The translations under genes were made by a program, and so were the position numbers. The notes beneath the pieces were generated by a model, which saw nothing but the letters and a program-made list of their open reading frames with translations, was not told the origin of the DNA and searched no databases. A stretch of 46,417 nucleotides of DNA from Candidatus Minthousia equi (lineage in GTDB: Bacteria; Bacteroidota; Bacteroidia; Bacteroidales; Bacteroidaceae): positions 1 through 46,417 of the forward strand of contig JAGHTY010000076.1 in the NCBI GenBank assembly GCA_018065125.1. The letters are read 5' to 3'. Shown in pieces: positions 7,597 through 15,028 of the stretch (positions are counted from its first letter, which is position 1; the number at the start of each line of letters is the position of its first letter).

Positions 7597-7866
7597 ATGA
7601 TAAGATTAAATTGTTTTTTCCAGGCCAAGGCAGGTAAGTACAATGATGCACTAAGTGCAGCACTGGCATTGGTGGCCGAGAGCATTGGCGTGAACAGTTG
7701 CTGGTTGAATTTCTTCGATCCAGATAAGGTTGCTGCCGAGTTTGGCATTCCCGAAACAGAGCAGGTTCTCATGATTATGGACCTTGGATTTGCTGCAGAA
7801 GGTACTGGCCCTTTGCAGAGTCATTTCGACCGCAAGCCTCTTGAGGAAACAGTTACTTATTTGTAA
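7597..7866 (+). pseudogene. C-terminal remnant of a nitroreductase
   Basis: The frame reads KYNDALSAALALVAESIGV, then NSCWLNFF, EFGIPETEQVLMIMDLG and HFDRKPLEETVTYL, characteristic of the last 75 residues of NfsA/FRP-type nitroreductases (flavoenzymes of about 170-190 residues). The FMN-binding N-terminal half is missing. In the same frame, codons from 7540 read VIFLAAAMLARKENK before a TAG at 7585, which could be a further scrap of the same gene; that is weaker. The ATG at 7597 opens the frame but MIRLNCFF is not nitroreductase-like. A Rho-independent terminator follows. I consider the gene dead. Confidence 0.7.
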
Positions 7867-7895
7867 TGTTCAGTACTGAATCCAACAAATAATTT

Positions 7896-7926
7896 AACCG
7901 CGGGAATTTCTCGCGGTTATTTTTTT
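7896..7926 (+). terminator. Terminator after the nitroreductase remnant
   Basis: Stem AACCGCG with CGCGGTT (loop 9 nt) followed by ATTTTTTTAT. Confidence 0.8.
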
Positions 7927-7967
7927 ATCACGAATTACACGAATTACACGAAAAGTATCTATATTTG

Positions 7968-8148
7968 CACTTGCAATAGTTATAAATTAAATAAAGTAGA
8001 AGTAAGAACCAGATAGTGCTCAGAAAAATCCACGGTGGTAGTGTTTTTAGTTGTTGTTGATTCCACTAGCTAAGCCCAGTACGGCTGGCCTCATCGTAAT
8101 GGATGGAAATTGTGAGTGTAAAGGTTTACTTTAATCTTTATTTGATTG
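7968..8148 (+). ncRNA. Candidate structured RNA with 6S-like shape
   Basis: A TATATTTG promoter box at 7960-7967 precedes about 180 nt with no reading frame of note. The ends pair in an interrupted helix: 7989-7996 with 8136-8143 (8 bp), 8000-8004 with 8127-8131, and 8007-8010 with 8123-8126. Further in, CTCA 8019-8022 faces TGAG 8113-8116 and ATCCA 8028-8032 faces TGGAT 8100-8104. The centre holds small hairpins (TAGTG 8039-8043 with CACTA 8064-8068; AGCC 8072-8075 with GGCT 8082-8085). A long irregular rod with an open centre is the 6S RNA architecture. The alternative is a structured 5' UTR for the gene starting at 8151. I see no -33 box and no clear terminator. Confidence 0.4.
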
Positions 8149-8150
8149 TA

Positions 8151-8399
8151 ATGACAGAAAATGATAATGATTTCTCTGGAACGCAGAGAAATAGGCGTGA
8201 GAAAGTAAAAGCGAGGCGAGAAATGCTTGCTAAATATTATTTTGATTTGTCGAAATTGATGGCAGCGGCATTAGTGATTACAAATTTTAGCTTGCTAACA
8301 GAGGCGGAAATGACATGGTGGGTTTTGCTAAGATTGGTAGTTGGATTGATAATGACTGGAGTTTTTGCTTTATTAGGATACAGATTGCTGACATATTAA
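8151..8399 (+). CDS. Small membrane protein, DUF6722-like
   Basis: An 82-residue protein from the ATG at 8151: a charged N-terminus (MTENDNDFSGTQRNRREKVK), then KYYFDLSKLMAAALVITNF and WWVLLRLVVGLIMTGVFALL, two membrane helices separated by an acidic turn. Size and layout fit DUF6722 of Bacteroidota, a two-helix family without known function; I hold this name with moderate confidence. A start at 8103 would add sequence that is part of the upstream structured RNA and is rejected. A 34-residue hydrophobic ORF follows after 13 nt. Confidence 0.6.
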   Translation: MTENDNDFSGTQRNRREKVKARREMLAKYYFDLSKLMAAALVITNFSLLTEAEMTWWVLLRLVVGLIMTGVFALLGYRLLTY

Positions 8400-8412
8400 A
8401 AAGTTTACGTTT

Positions 8413-8517
8413 ATGGATGGAATGTTTGTTTTGTTCTTATTAGGAGCAATTATTGGTGGTAGTATCCTTGCTTGGACCTATACCAAGTCAGGAAAACGTT
8501 GGCTAAAGAATTTGTGA
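8413..8517 (+). CDS. 34-residue single-helix membrane microprotein
   Basis: Reads MDGMFVLFLLGAIIGG, then a helix end and a cationic tail TYTKSGKRWLKNL. One membrane helix with the basic end inside is likely. It starts 13 nt after the DUF6722-like gene and ends 15 nt before a terminator, so both probably share a transcript. I recall short ORFs of this type beside DUF6722 genes elsewhere; no function is known to me. Confidence 0.6.
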   Translation: MDGMFVLFLLGAIIGGSILAWTYTKSGKRWLKNL

Positions 8518-8532
8518 TTACCAAAATAAGTA

Positions 8533-8563
8533 AAAAAGGACATGCATCGCGCATGTCCTTTTT
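8533..8563. terminator. Bidirectional terminator between convergent genes
   Basis: A 13-bp perfect stem (AAAAAGGACATGC with its complement, loop ATCGC). The A-run on the left and T-run on the right let it serve the microprotein gene on the plus strand and LruC-like paralog 3 on the minus strand. Confidence 0.85.
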
Positions 8564-8623
8564 CATTAGGGAAAATTTGAGTTACTAAAGAGTTAGTTAT
8601 TTATATGTGGTAAATTATGTCGG

Positions 8624-10384
8624 TTAATATAGTTTGCCAGAATTGCGTGTAAATTCATACCATTGTTTGCCGTTCTGGGCAAAGTTTGCATCTTTCACCC
8701 ATTCTGGGAAAAGGTAGTATTCCCACTCGATAAACTGACATTCTTTCATCCAGCGAATGGTATTTGGAACACAGAACTTTTGTGGAGCAGCATTGGTTCC
8801 GTTTACAATGTCATTGTGCTCATTATTGACACTGCCTGTATAATTTTGACTAAAGTTGTCATCGTTTTCTAGAGTATATTGATGGCCATTGTTCACAACA
8901 TAAACTTTAATGTTCTTCGGATTACATTGGTCTTGTTTGAAGCCATGAATGCGATATTTTGCTACAGGCGCAGAATAACTACTTCCTACGTTGGCGGGAA
9001 CATTTGCTGGATATGCTCCTAAAAGGTTATGTGCTTCGTAAAAACCACCTTCGTCAGTTGGTGCATGACCTACATATACAGGCATTGTTCCACCTGCTGC
9101 TTGAAGTGTAATGACTGCATCGAATGAAGCATTTGGGTCTCCATCCCAATAACCGGAAACTCTATCGAAATAAACATCGAATACAACGTCGTTGAAGTCG
9201 AAGTCGAAGGTGTTACCCAAGTCTTCGCACATTACTCGTTTTACTTCTTTGGTTGGAGCTGGCTCTGATGCAGGTGAGAGCTTAACAATCCAATTGCTGT
9301 AATATCCATCTGGTTCTACAACATATTTCTTTAGGCTTGAACTCTCAATGTTGTTGCACTGATAGTCGAATGCAAGGTAATATCCGTCATAATGGCGTCT
9401 TTTTCCTGTAGCATCTGGTTTTCCGTCGAATTCAAGATGAACCAAAACCCAAATCTTTTTACTTGAGTCGTCGATTGTATTTCTAAGTTTAGAATCCTCT
9501 GAGTATTGAGCAAGAAAATCTTCTGTGCCAGATGATTTGTAGTAACCAATCAATCGATCTTTAGTTGCACTAACCGTGTTGCCGTTTAATGTGTAATTGA
9601 GTTCTTTATACCAATCCTCACCTTGCATAGGGACATCAGCAACATTGTGTAGACTATTAGAAGCACCGAGGTTGAAATTCTTAATGTGATCCCAATGGAG
9701 GCTAGTACCTGATGGTAAATCTGATGATGAGCTACTTTGACTTTCAATAGAATATGCGCAAAACAGGTTAATTCCAAAATCATCTGTATTCTTCCCTTTT
9801 TCTACCCAAGGAGATTCTGTGTTTTCTCTGGTATAAATAGTTTGCTGGTTCATGATTGTACCATCGGCATTTCTGTCATTGTCTGAAGAAATCTCCTGAA
9901 CAAAGAAATCTGTCCAGTGTAGTGTAATGCTTTCAGGGTTTTGATGAGTTCTGAACCAGTGAGATACATACATTATTTCTTCTTCGGTAACATCACCAGC
10001 AGGTAGAGCTTGACCAGGGATTGTGTTAGAGTAGCCTACGTATTTACCACCATTGTCACTATACTGGTATCCGTAGTTACCTGATGTCCCGTCAGAATAG
10101 AAAAAGGTGTCTGGCCATCCTGGCACATCCATGTATGATGTCCATTCGTTTTTGTTGTCGACAGTAGAACGTGTTTGGGCAATTCCGCTCATGTCTTCAA
10201 ATCCCCAGTTGTGGTTTGGGTCGATGGCACCATAGTGTGCCATAAAGTTCTTGGTGTAGTCGTTTACATCCAAATCATGCTGAGTAAGAATTCCTGGATC
10301 ATACTCATCAGAACAGCTTTGAAGTAATACCGAGGCCAATACCAATACAATGCCTCCTAGCAATGACATAATTTGCTTCATCAT
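8624..10384 (-). CDS. LruC/DUF4842-like surface lipoprotein (paralog 3, core form)
   Basis: A 586-residue lipoprotein: two Met codons, a hydrophobic stretch (LLGGIVLVLASVLLQSC) and SDEYDPG after the Cys. The LruC signature CEDLGNTFDFDFNDVVFD begins at residue 386, with QAAGGTMPVYVG and EAHNLLG after it. The protein stops shortly after the WYEF motif at which paralogs 1 and 2 diverge, so it represents the shared core without a C-terminal module. The N-terminal 380 residues also align in blocks (GDVTEEEIMYVSHWFRTHQ, WTDFFVQ, SSGTEDF, GYYLAFDYQ, DGYYSNWIVKL). It has its own promoter upstream and shares a bidirectional terminator. Biochemical function is unknown. Confidence 0.8.
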   Translation of the reverse strand: MMKQIMSLLGGIVLVLASVLLQSCSDEYDPGILTQHDLDVNDYTKNFMAHYGAIDPNHNWGFEDMSGIAQTRSTVDNKNEWTSYMDVPGWPDTFFYSDGTSGNYGYQYSDNGGKYVGYSNTIPGQALPAGDVTEEEIMYVSHWFRTHQNPESITLHWTDFFVQEISSDNDRNADGTIMNQQTIYTRENTESPWVEKGKNTDDFGINLFCAYSIESQSSSSSDLPSGTSLHWDHIKNFNLGASNSLHNVADVPMQGEDWYKELNYTLNGNTVSATKDRLIGYYKSSGTEDFLAQYSEDSKLRNTIDDSSKKIWVLVHLEFDGKPDATGKRRHYDGYYLAFDYQCNNIESSSLKKYVVEPDGYYSNWIVKLSPASEPAPTKEVKRVMCEDLGNTFDFDFNDVVFDVYFDRVSGYWDGDPNASFDAVITLQAAGGTMPVYVGHAPTDEGGFYEAHNLLGAYPANVPANVGSSYSAPVAKYRIHGFKQDQCNPKNIKVYVVNNGHQYTLENDDNFSQNYTGSVNNEHNDIVNGTNAAPQKFCVPNTIRWMKECQFIEWEYYLFPEWVKDANFAQNGKQWYEFTRNSGKLY

Positions 10385-10476
10385 TGGGTTTTAGTAATTA
10401 GGTTTTTTTATAATAATGTAATATACAAGTAGCAGCGTGTTAACAGATTATACACGCATTTATTGTTTCCTTGACG

Positions 10477-10509
10477 CAAAGGTAGGACAATCTTTACATG
10501 TTATGCAAA
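10477..10509 (-). promoter_or_regulatory. Promoter for LruC-like paralog 3
   Basis: Minus-strand TTTG at 10509-10506, 21-nt spacer, TACCTTTG at 10484-10477. It implies a 5' UTR of about 85 nt. The rest of the gap from 10385 to the tRNA holds only the tRNA terminators; short frames there are not credible. Confidence 0.75.
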
Positions 10510-10681
10510 TATTCCACATTCAAATTTCTAATGGTGGAACACACACCGACTTATTTTGGAACATTTGGAAACATATAATACCCTGGGATGGGGTGGAAAT
10601 GTCTTTATATTGTAGTTTGGTACAATAACTACCGTGCTTGAACACGTAAAATCCTTGGTGAAGCAGAGAAAATATAGGGAT

Positions 10682-10745
10682 AAAAAAACAACCAAGAGTG
10701 GAAGCCTCTTGGTTGTAATCAAAAAAAATAGCCTTGCGGCTATTT
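10682..10745 (-). terminator. Two tandem terminators behind the tRNA
   Basis: Read on the minus strand, AAATAGCC-GCAA-GGCTATTT followed by T-run (10745-10721), then ACAACCAAGAG with CTCTTGGTTGT (loop 7) followed by a second T-run (10716-10682). The first begins five bases after the encoded CCA end. Confidence 0.85.
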
Positions 10746-10749
10746 CGTT

Positions 10750-10826
10750 TGGTAGCGGGACCCGGGATTGAACCGGGGACCTCATGATTATGAATCATGC
10801 GCTCTAACCAGCTGAGCTATCCCGCC
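10750..10826 (-). tRNA. tRNA with anticodon CAT, elongator Met type
   Basis: 77 nt including an encoded CCA end (10752-10750). Acceptor GGCGGGA with TCCCGCT (first pair G-U), D arm with GCTCAGCTGGTTAGAGC, anticodon stem CATGA/TCATG with loop TTCATAA giving CAT, and T arm CCGGG/CCCGG with loop TTCAATC. It lacks the three G-C pairs of initiator tRNA. An Ile tRNA with modified C34 reading AUA is the alternative. Own promoter and tandem terminators make it a single-gene unit. Confidence 0.93.
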
Positions 10827-10846
10827 ATTATTTGGTTTTGCGGGTG

Positions 10847-10877
10847 CAAAGGTAGTTGTTTTTTTTGTATTTGCAAA
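10847..10877 (-). promoter_or_regulatory. Promoter of the tRNA gene
   Basis: Minus-strand TTTG at 10877-10874, 19-nt spacer, TACCTTTG at 10854-10847, about 20 nt before the mature 5' end. Confidence 0.75.
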
Positions 10878-10955
10878 TATTTACCTCGATTTTTTGTTGT
10901 GAGCAACTAAAAAATCCCACGCGCATACATTATTATATTAAAAAAGGGTAATAAC

Positions 10956-10988
10956 TTTGGGTGCTGTGCGCAAATTGTAGTAATTTTG
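10956..10988 (+). promoter_or_regulatory. Promoter of the LptF/LptG-family gene
   Basis: TTTG at 10956-10959, 21-nt spacer, TAATTTTG at 10981-10988, 22 nt before the start codon. Confidence 0.7.
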
Positions 10989-11010
10989 CACACCAAATAG
11001 CGATTATCGA

Positions 11011-12927
11011 ATGACGGGCATTAAGAAACTAGATCTTTACGTAGTGAAGAATTTCTGCACACTGTTTGCAGGAACTTTCTTTGTGTGCCTGTTTGTCTTC
11101 ATGATGCAGTTTCTTTGGCGATATGTTGACGACCTGATTGGTAAGGGCTTGACGCTGGATGTGCTGGCAAAATTCTTCTATTATTCAGGTCTGACACTGA
11201 TTCCTACTTCATTGCCACTGGCTATTCTGCTGGCATCATTGATCAGCTTTGGTAACCTGGGTGAGCGACTAGAGTTGCTGGCTATTCGTGCTGCAGGTAT
11301 CTCGCTTATCAAGGTGATGCGTCCGCTGATTATCATTGTTGCCCTAATGGGTATCATTTCGTTCTATTTCCAGAATGTGGTTGGTCCTGATGCAGCAACC
11401 AAGCTCTATACATTGGTGTGGAGTATGAAGCAGACATCGCCCGAGCTGGAAATTCCTGAAGGTGCTTTCTATGGAGATATTCCTGGTTACAATGTGTATG
11501 TAAAGCACAAGGATAAGGATACTGGTATGCTGTACGACGTGATGATTTACAGCTTTGCCGAGGGATTTGAGAATGCACGTGTGATTCTGGCAGATTCTGG
11601 TAGATTGGACATGAGTGCTAACAAGCAGCATCTGGTTCTGAACCTTTACCAGGGTGAACAGTTCGAGAATCTGCAGAACATGAATCAGAATGCCATCAAC
11701 ATTCCTTACCGAAGAGAAACATTCATCCACAAGCAAACCATTATCAACTTTGATGGAGGCTTCCAGATGCAGGATGCCAATTTCTTGGCTACCAACTCAA
11801 GTACCAAGAGCATGGAGCAGATTAACCGAGACATTGACTCGATGACTGTAACACTTGATAGCACCTGCAATATGTACTACAAGGATATGCGTTCTTCTGT
11901 TCTTCAGATTTACCCAAGAGAGAACAAGGAACTGGAGGAGCAAGAGAAACGCATTCAGGAGTCAAGGGCAGCGGAATACCGAGGCTTGCCTTTTGATTCA
12001 ATCTTCCAGAAGGAGTCGATAGATATGCAGAACGCATTCTTGCAGGATGCTCACCGAAGAGTGAACAATGCCAGCAGTGACATTATGTTCAAACAACTGG
12101 TGGTGGATGAAAATGAGAAACTGATAGCCCGTCACTGGATAGAATGGCATAGAAAGATTACCCTCTCTATCGCTTGTCTGGTGTTCTTCTTTATTGGTGC
12201 TCCACTAGGTGCCATTATCCGAAAGGGTGGTTTGGGATTCCCGGTGATTATTTCGGTTATCATCTTCATTATCTACTATATCATTGATAACACCGCTTAC
12301 CGCTCGGCACGAAACCTAACCATTCCTCCTGCTGTGGGAATGTGGCTTAGTACGGTGATTCTTGCTCCTGTGGGTGCATTCCTTACCTATAAGAGTAATA
12401 ATGACTCTGTGGTGTTCAACATGGATGCTTACCGCAATTTCTTCCGAAAGTTGTTGGGATTGCGCACGTCGCGCAAGATTAACCTGAAGGAGGTTGTTAT
12501 TGAAACTCCAGATTACCCAGTACTGAATGAACGTCTGTTGGCATTGGAAGGAGCTTGCAAGCAGTATGCCGAAACCAGTAAGCTGATGTCACCTCCAAAT
12601 TACCTGAAGGTGTTCTTGCGTAGTAAACCTGACCATGAGGTAGAGAAGATAAATGAAGAATTAGAGTCGATTATAGAAGAACTAGGCAATAGCAAGAGTA
12701 TTTTTGTCATAAATGAACTGAACCAGATACCTGTTTTGTCAGTTCATGCACATACCAGTCCGTTTGGAACACGCTGGAAAAATGCTTTGGCAGGAATTTT
12801 GTTACCTATTGGTATAGTGCTGTATATCCGCATCTGGCGATACCGCATCCGCCTCTTGAGGGATATGAAACAGATTGTGAAAAGCGGAACTGCAATTCGT
12901 GGCAGAATAGCGGATTTAAGGGTTTAA
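11011..12927 (+). CDS. LptF/LptG (YjgP/YjgQ) family LPS export permease
   Basis: A 638-residue inner-membrane permease of the Lpt pathway, which with LptB extracts LPS from the inner membrane. The start, LDLYVVKNFCTLFAGTFFVC, is the first helix; helices follow at about 55-80 and 95-120 with GNLGERLELLAIRAAGIS (the coupling-helix region) between. A large periplasmic segment (about 125-380) is followed by three helices at about 385-465 (ACLVFFFIGAPLGAIIRKGG). The family in Proteobacteria is about 360 residues; here a further 165 residues with an extra helix near 590-605 follow, as I understand is usual in Bacteroidota. Whether it is LptF or LptG cannot be told. A run of TTTAAA-like short repeats separates it from ribBA, probably in the same transcript. 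Confidence 0.88.
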   Translation: MTGIKKLDLYVVKNFCTLFAGTFFVCLFVFMMQFLWRYVDDLIGKGLTLDVLAKFFYYSGLTLIPTSLPLAILLASLISFGNLGERLELLAIRAAGISLIKVMRPLIIIVALMGIISFYFQNVVGPDAATKLYTLVWSMKQTSPELEIPEGAFYGDIPGYNVYVKHKDKDTGMLYDVMIYSFAEGFENARVILADSGRLDMSANKQHLVLNLYQGEQFENLQNMNQNAINIPYRRETFIHKQTIINFDGGFQMQDANFLATNSSTKSMEQINRDIDSMTVTLDSTCNMYYKDMRSSVLQIYPRENKELEEQEKRIQESRAAEYRGLPFDSIFQKESIDMQNAFLQDAHRRVNNASSDIMFKQLVVDENEKLIARHWIEWHRKITLSIACLVFFFIGAPLGAIIRKGGLGFPVIISVIIFIIYYIIDNTAYRSARNLTIPPAVGMWLSTVILAPVGAFLTYKSNNDSVVFNMDAYRNFFRKLLGLRTSRKINLKEVVIETPDYPVLNERLLALEGACKQYAETSKLMSPPNYLKVFLRSKPDHEVEKINEELESIIEELGNSKSIFVINELNQIPVLSVHAHTSPFGTRWKNALAGILLPIGIVLYIRIWRYRIRLLRDMKQIVKSGTAIRGRIADLRV

Positions 12928-12999
12928 AGGTTTAAGAGTTTAAAAGTTTAAAGGGTTTTCGTCTTCGTTATCGTTCGAGGCAAAGCCGAGTTAATAAGT

Positions 13000-14199
13000 A
13001 TGTTGAACAAGATAGAAGAAGCAATTGAGGATTTCCGTGAAGGAAAATTCATCATTGTGGTAGATGATGAAGACCGTGAGAATGAAGGAGACTTTATTTG
13101 TGCGGCCGAAAAGATAACACCTGAAAAGGTGAATTTTATGCTGCGTGAGGGTAGAGGTGTGCTGTGTGCTCCTATTACCATGGCACGTTGCAAGGAACTG
13201 AACTTGCCACATCAGGTGCAGGACAATACCTCGATGTTGGGAACTCCATTTACTGTTACCATTGATAAACTGGAAGGTTGCACTACCGGTGTATCTGCAG
13301 TAGATAGAGCTGCAACAATCAAGGCATTGACAGATCCTGAGTCAACACCTGCAACATTCGGACGCCCAGGTCATATAAACCCATTGTATGCCCAGGATCA
13401 AGGTGTCTTGGTACGTGCTGGTCATACAGAAGCAGCTGTGGATATGGCACGTTTGGCAGGTTTGTATCCAGCAGGTGCATTAATCGAGGTGATGAACGAA
13501 GATGGCACCATGGCACGCTTACCACAATTAATGGAGGTGGCAAAGAAGTTCGATTTAAAGATTATCAGCATTCGTGACCTGATAGCCTACCGTCTGGCAA
13601 CAGAAACGCTGGTTGAAGAAGGAGTAGAGGTGGAAATGCCTACAAGTTATGGCAAGTTCCGATTAAAACCTTTCCGTCAGCTGAGTAATAACTTGGAACA
13701 CGTAGCACTGATAAAGGGTACATGGGAACCAGATGAACCAATTTTGGTGCGTGTGCATTCTTCGTGCGTAACAGGTGATATTTTTGGCAGCCAGCGTTGT
13801 GATTGTGGCGAACAGTTGCACAAGTCAATGAAGATGATTGATGAGGCAGGCAAGGGCGTGGTGCTTTACCTGATGCAAGAAGGTCGTGGCATTGGTTTGA
13901 TGAATAAGATTCGTGCCTACAAGTTGCAGGAACAGGGTTTGGATACTGTAGATGCTAACCTTCACCTGGGTTTCAAGGCAGATGAGCGTGAGTATGGCAC
14001 TGGTGCACAGATTCTTCAGAAGTTAGGTGTGCACAAGATGCGACTGCTTACCAACAATCCTGCAAAGCGTGTTGGCTTAGAGGCTTACGGTTTGGAAATA
14101 GTAGAGAATGTTCCTATTGAGATTGCTCCAACCGATTATGATGAGCGATACCTGAAAACCAAGCAGGAGAGAATGGGACATACACTTCATCTGAGTTGA
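13000..14199 (+). CDS. ribBA: Bifunctional 3,4-dihydroxy-2-butanone 4-phosphate synthase / GTP cyclohydrolase II
   Basis: A 399-residue cytoplasmic enzyme supplying both riboflavin precursors: ribulose 5-phosphate to dihydroxybutanone phosphate (N-terminal half) and GTP to the diaminopyrimidine (C-terminal half). The RibB half has [10 protein letters not shown] at residues 22-31 and [10 protein letters not shown] with [14 protein letters not shown]. The RibA half has the zinc cysteines C256, C267 and C269 ([17 protein letters not shown]), QEGRGIGL, and [12 protein letters not shown] with LLTNNPAKR. Both active sites look intact. The 72-nt gap after the permease has no clear promoter, so co-transcription is likely. 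No FMN riboswitch is seen upstream. Confidence 0.96.
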   Translation: MLNKIEEAIEDFREGKFIIVVDDEDRENEGDFICAAEKITPEKVNFMLREGRGVLCAPITMARCKELNLPHQVQDNTSMLGTPFTVTIDKLEGCTTGVSAVDRAATIKALTDPESTPATFGRPGHINPLYAQDQGVLVRAGHTEAAVDMARLAGLYPAGALIEVMNEDGTMARLPQLMEVAKKFDLKIISIRDLIAYRLATETLVEEGVEVEMPTSYGKFRLKPFRQLSNNLEHVALIKGTWEPDEPILVRVHSSCVTGDIFGSQRCDCGEQLHKSMKMIDEAGKGVVLYLMQEGRGIGLMNKIRAYKLQEQGLDTVDANLHLGFKADEREYGTGAQILQKLGVHKMRLLTNNPAKRVGLEAYGLEIVENVPIEIAPTDYDERYLKTKQERMGHTLHLS

Positions 14200-14295
14200 G
14201 TGTTGAGAGTATAGAGTTGAGAGTTGTCGCTTGCGACACATTGAGTAAGTAATATTTTCGCCTTCGTATGAGCGAAGCGAGTAAAAACAAATAAT

Positions 14296-15012
14296 ATGTT
14301 AGACTATCAAAATCAATTAGGCTCAAATGTTATCGTTGAGTCATCTGCGTTTACCAAGTTGTTCCGCAGCGTGTTTGTATGGATGTCATTGGCATTGGTT
14401 CTAACCGGTATGACCGCTTTCTATGTGGCTGGTTATTTAGAGCGTCACCTGGATTTCCTGGCACAGCATCAGGGATTGTTCTGGGTATTTGCCATTGCCG
14501 AACTGGCTGTGGTATTTATCCTGTCTGCCCGTCTGCATAAGATGTCGTTTATGACAAGTGGCATTATGTTTGCCATCTATTCAATACTGAATGGTATAAC
14601 ATTGTCTACAATCTTGCTGGTTTATACCCGCGAAAGTGTAGCTACTACCTTCTTTGTAACAGCAGGTACCTTTGCAGTCATGTCATTCATCGGTTATACC
14701 ACCAAGAAAGACCTTACCAGTTTCAGCAAGTTGTTCATGATGTTGCTGATTGGCTTGGTGATTGCTACCATTGTGAATATTTTCTGGGCAAACAGCACCT
14801 TGGGATGGGTAATTACCTATGTTGGTGTAGTGCTGTTCGTTGGTCTTACTGCTTTCGATACCCAGAAAATCAAGAATATGCTCTTGCAAGTAGGTGTTGA
14901 AGACAATGAAATGAGTCGTAAGGTAGCCTTGATGGGTAGCTTGCAGCTGTATTTGGATTTCATCAACCTGTTTATCTACTTGTTGAGAATCCTCGGTGAT
15001 AGAAGAGAATAA
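14296..15012 (+). CDS. Bax inhibitor-1/YccA family membrane protein
   Basis: A 238-residue integral membrane protein with seven predicted helices. Typical marks are the N-terminal TKLFRSVFVWMSLALVLTGMT, the GIMFAIYSILNGITLS segment, FGV/AGTFAVMSFIGYTTKKDL, and the C-terminal TAFDTQKIK and LYLDFINLFIYLLRILG. The family (TMBIM/BI-1) includes pH-sensitive calcium leak channels; the bacterial role is unsettled. It is followed after 16 nt by an aminotransferase gene, suggesting one transcript. The 96-nt gap before it holds hairpins TGTCGC-TT-GCGACA and CTTCG...CGAAG. Confidence 0.92.
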   Translation: MLDYQNQLGSNVIVESSAFTKLFRSVFVWMSLALVLTGMTAFYVAGYLERHLDFLAQHQGLFWVFAIAELAVVFILSARLHKMSFMTSGIMFAIYSILNGITLSTILLVYTRESVATTFFVTAGTFAVMSFIGYTTKKDLTSFSKLFMMLLIGLVIATIVNIFWANSTLGWVITYVGVVLFVGLTAFDTQKIKNMLLQVGVEDNEMSRKVALMGSLQLYLDFINLFIYLLRILGDRRE

Positions 15013-15028
15013 TACAAAATATAAAGAA

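Noticed and set aside
7968-8118. Closing helix between CACTTGCAAT (7968-7977) and ATTGTGAGTG (8108-8118)
   Set aside because: It would cross the stronger helix formed by 7989-8010 and 8123-8143, and it has a two-base mismatch at its centre.
10520-10798. Minus-strand frames of 85 and 92 residues over the tRNA
   Set aside because: They run through the tRNA and its terminators; coding is excluded by those features.
12928-12999. Terminator or regulatory site before ribBA
   Set aside because: The stretch has only TTTAAAG-like short repeats and no stem with a T-run; an FMN riboswitch fold is also absent.
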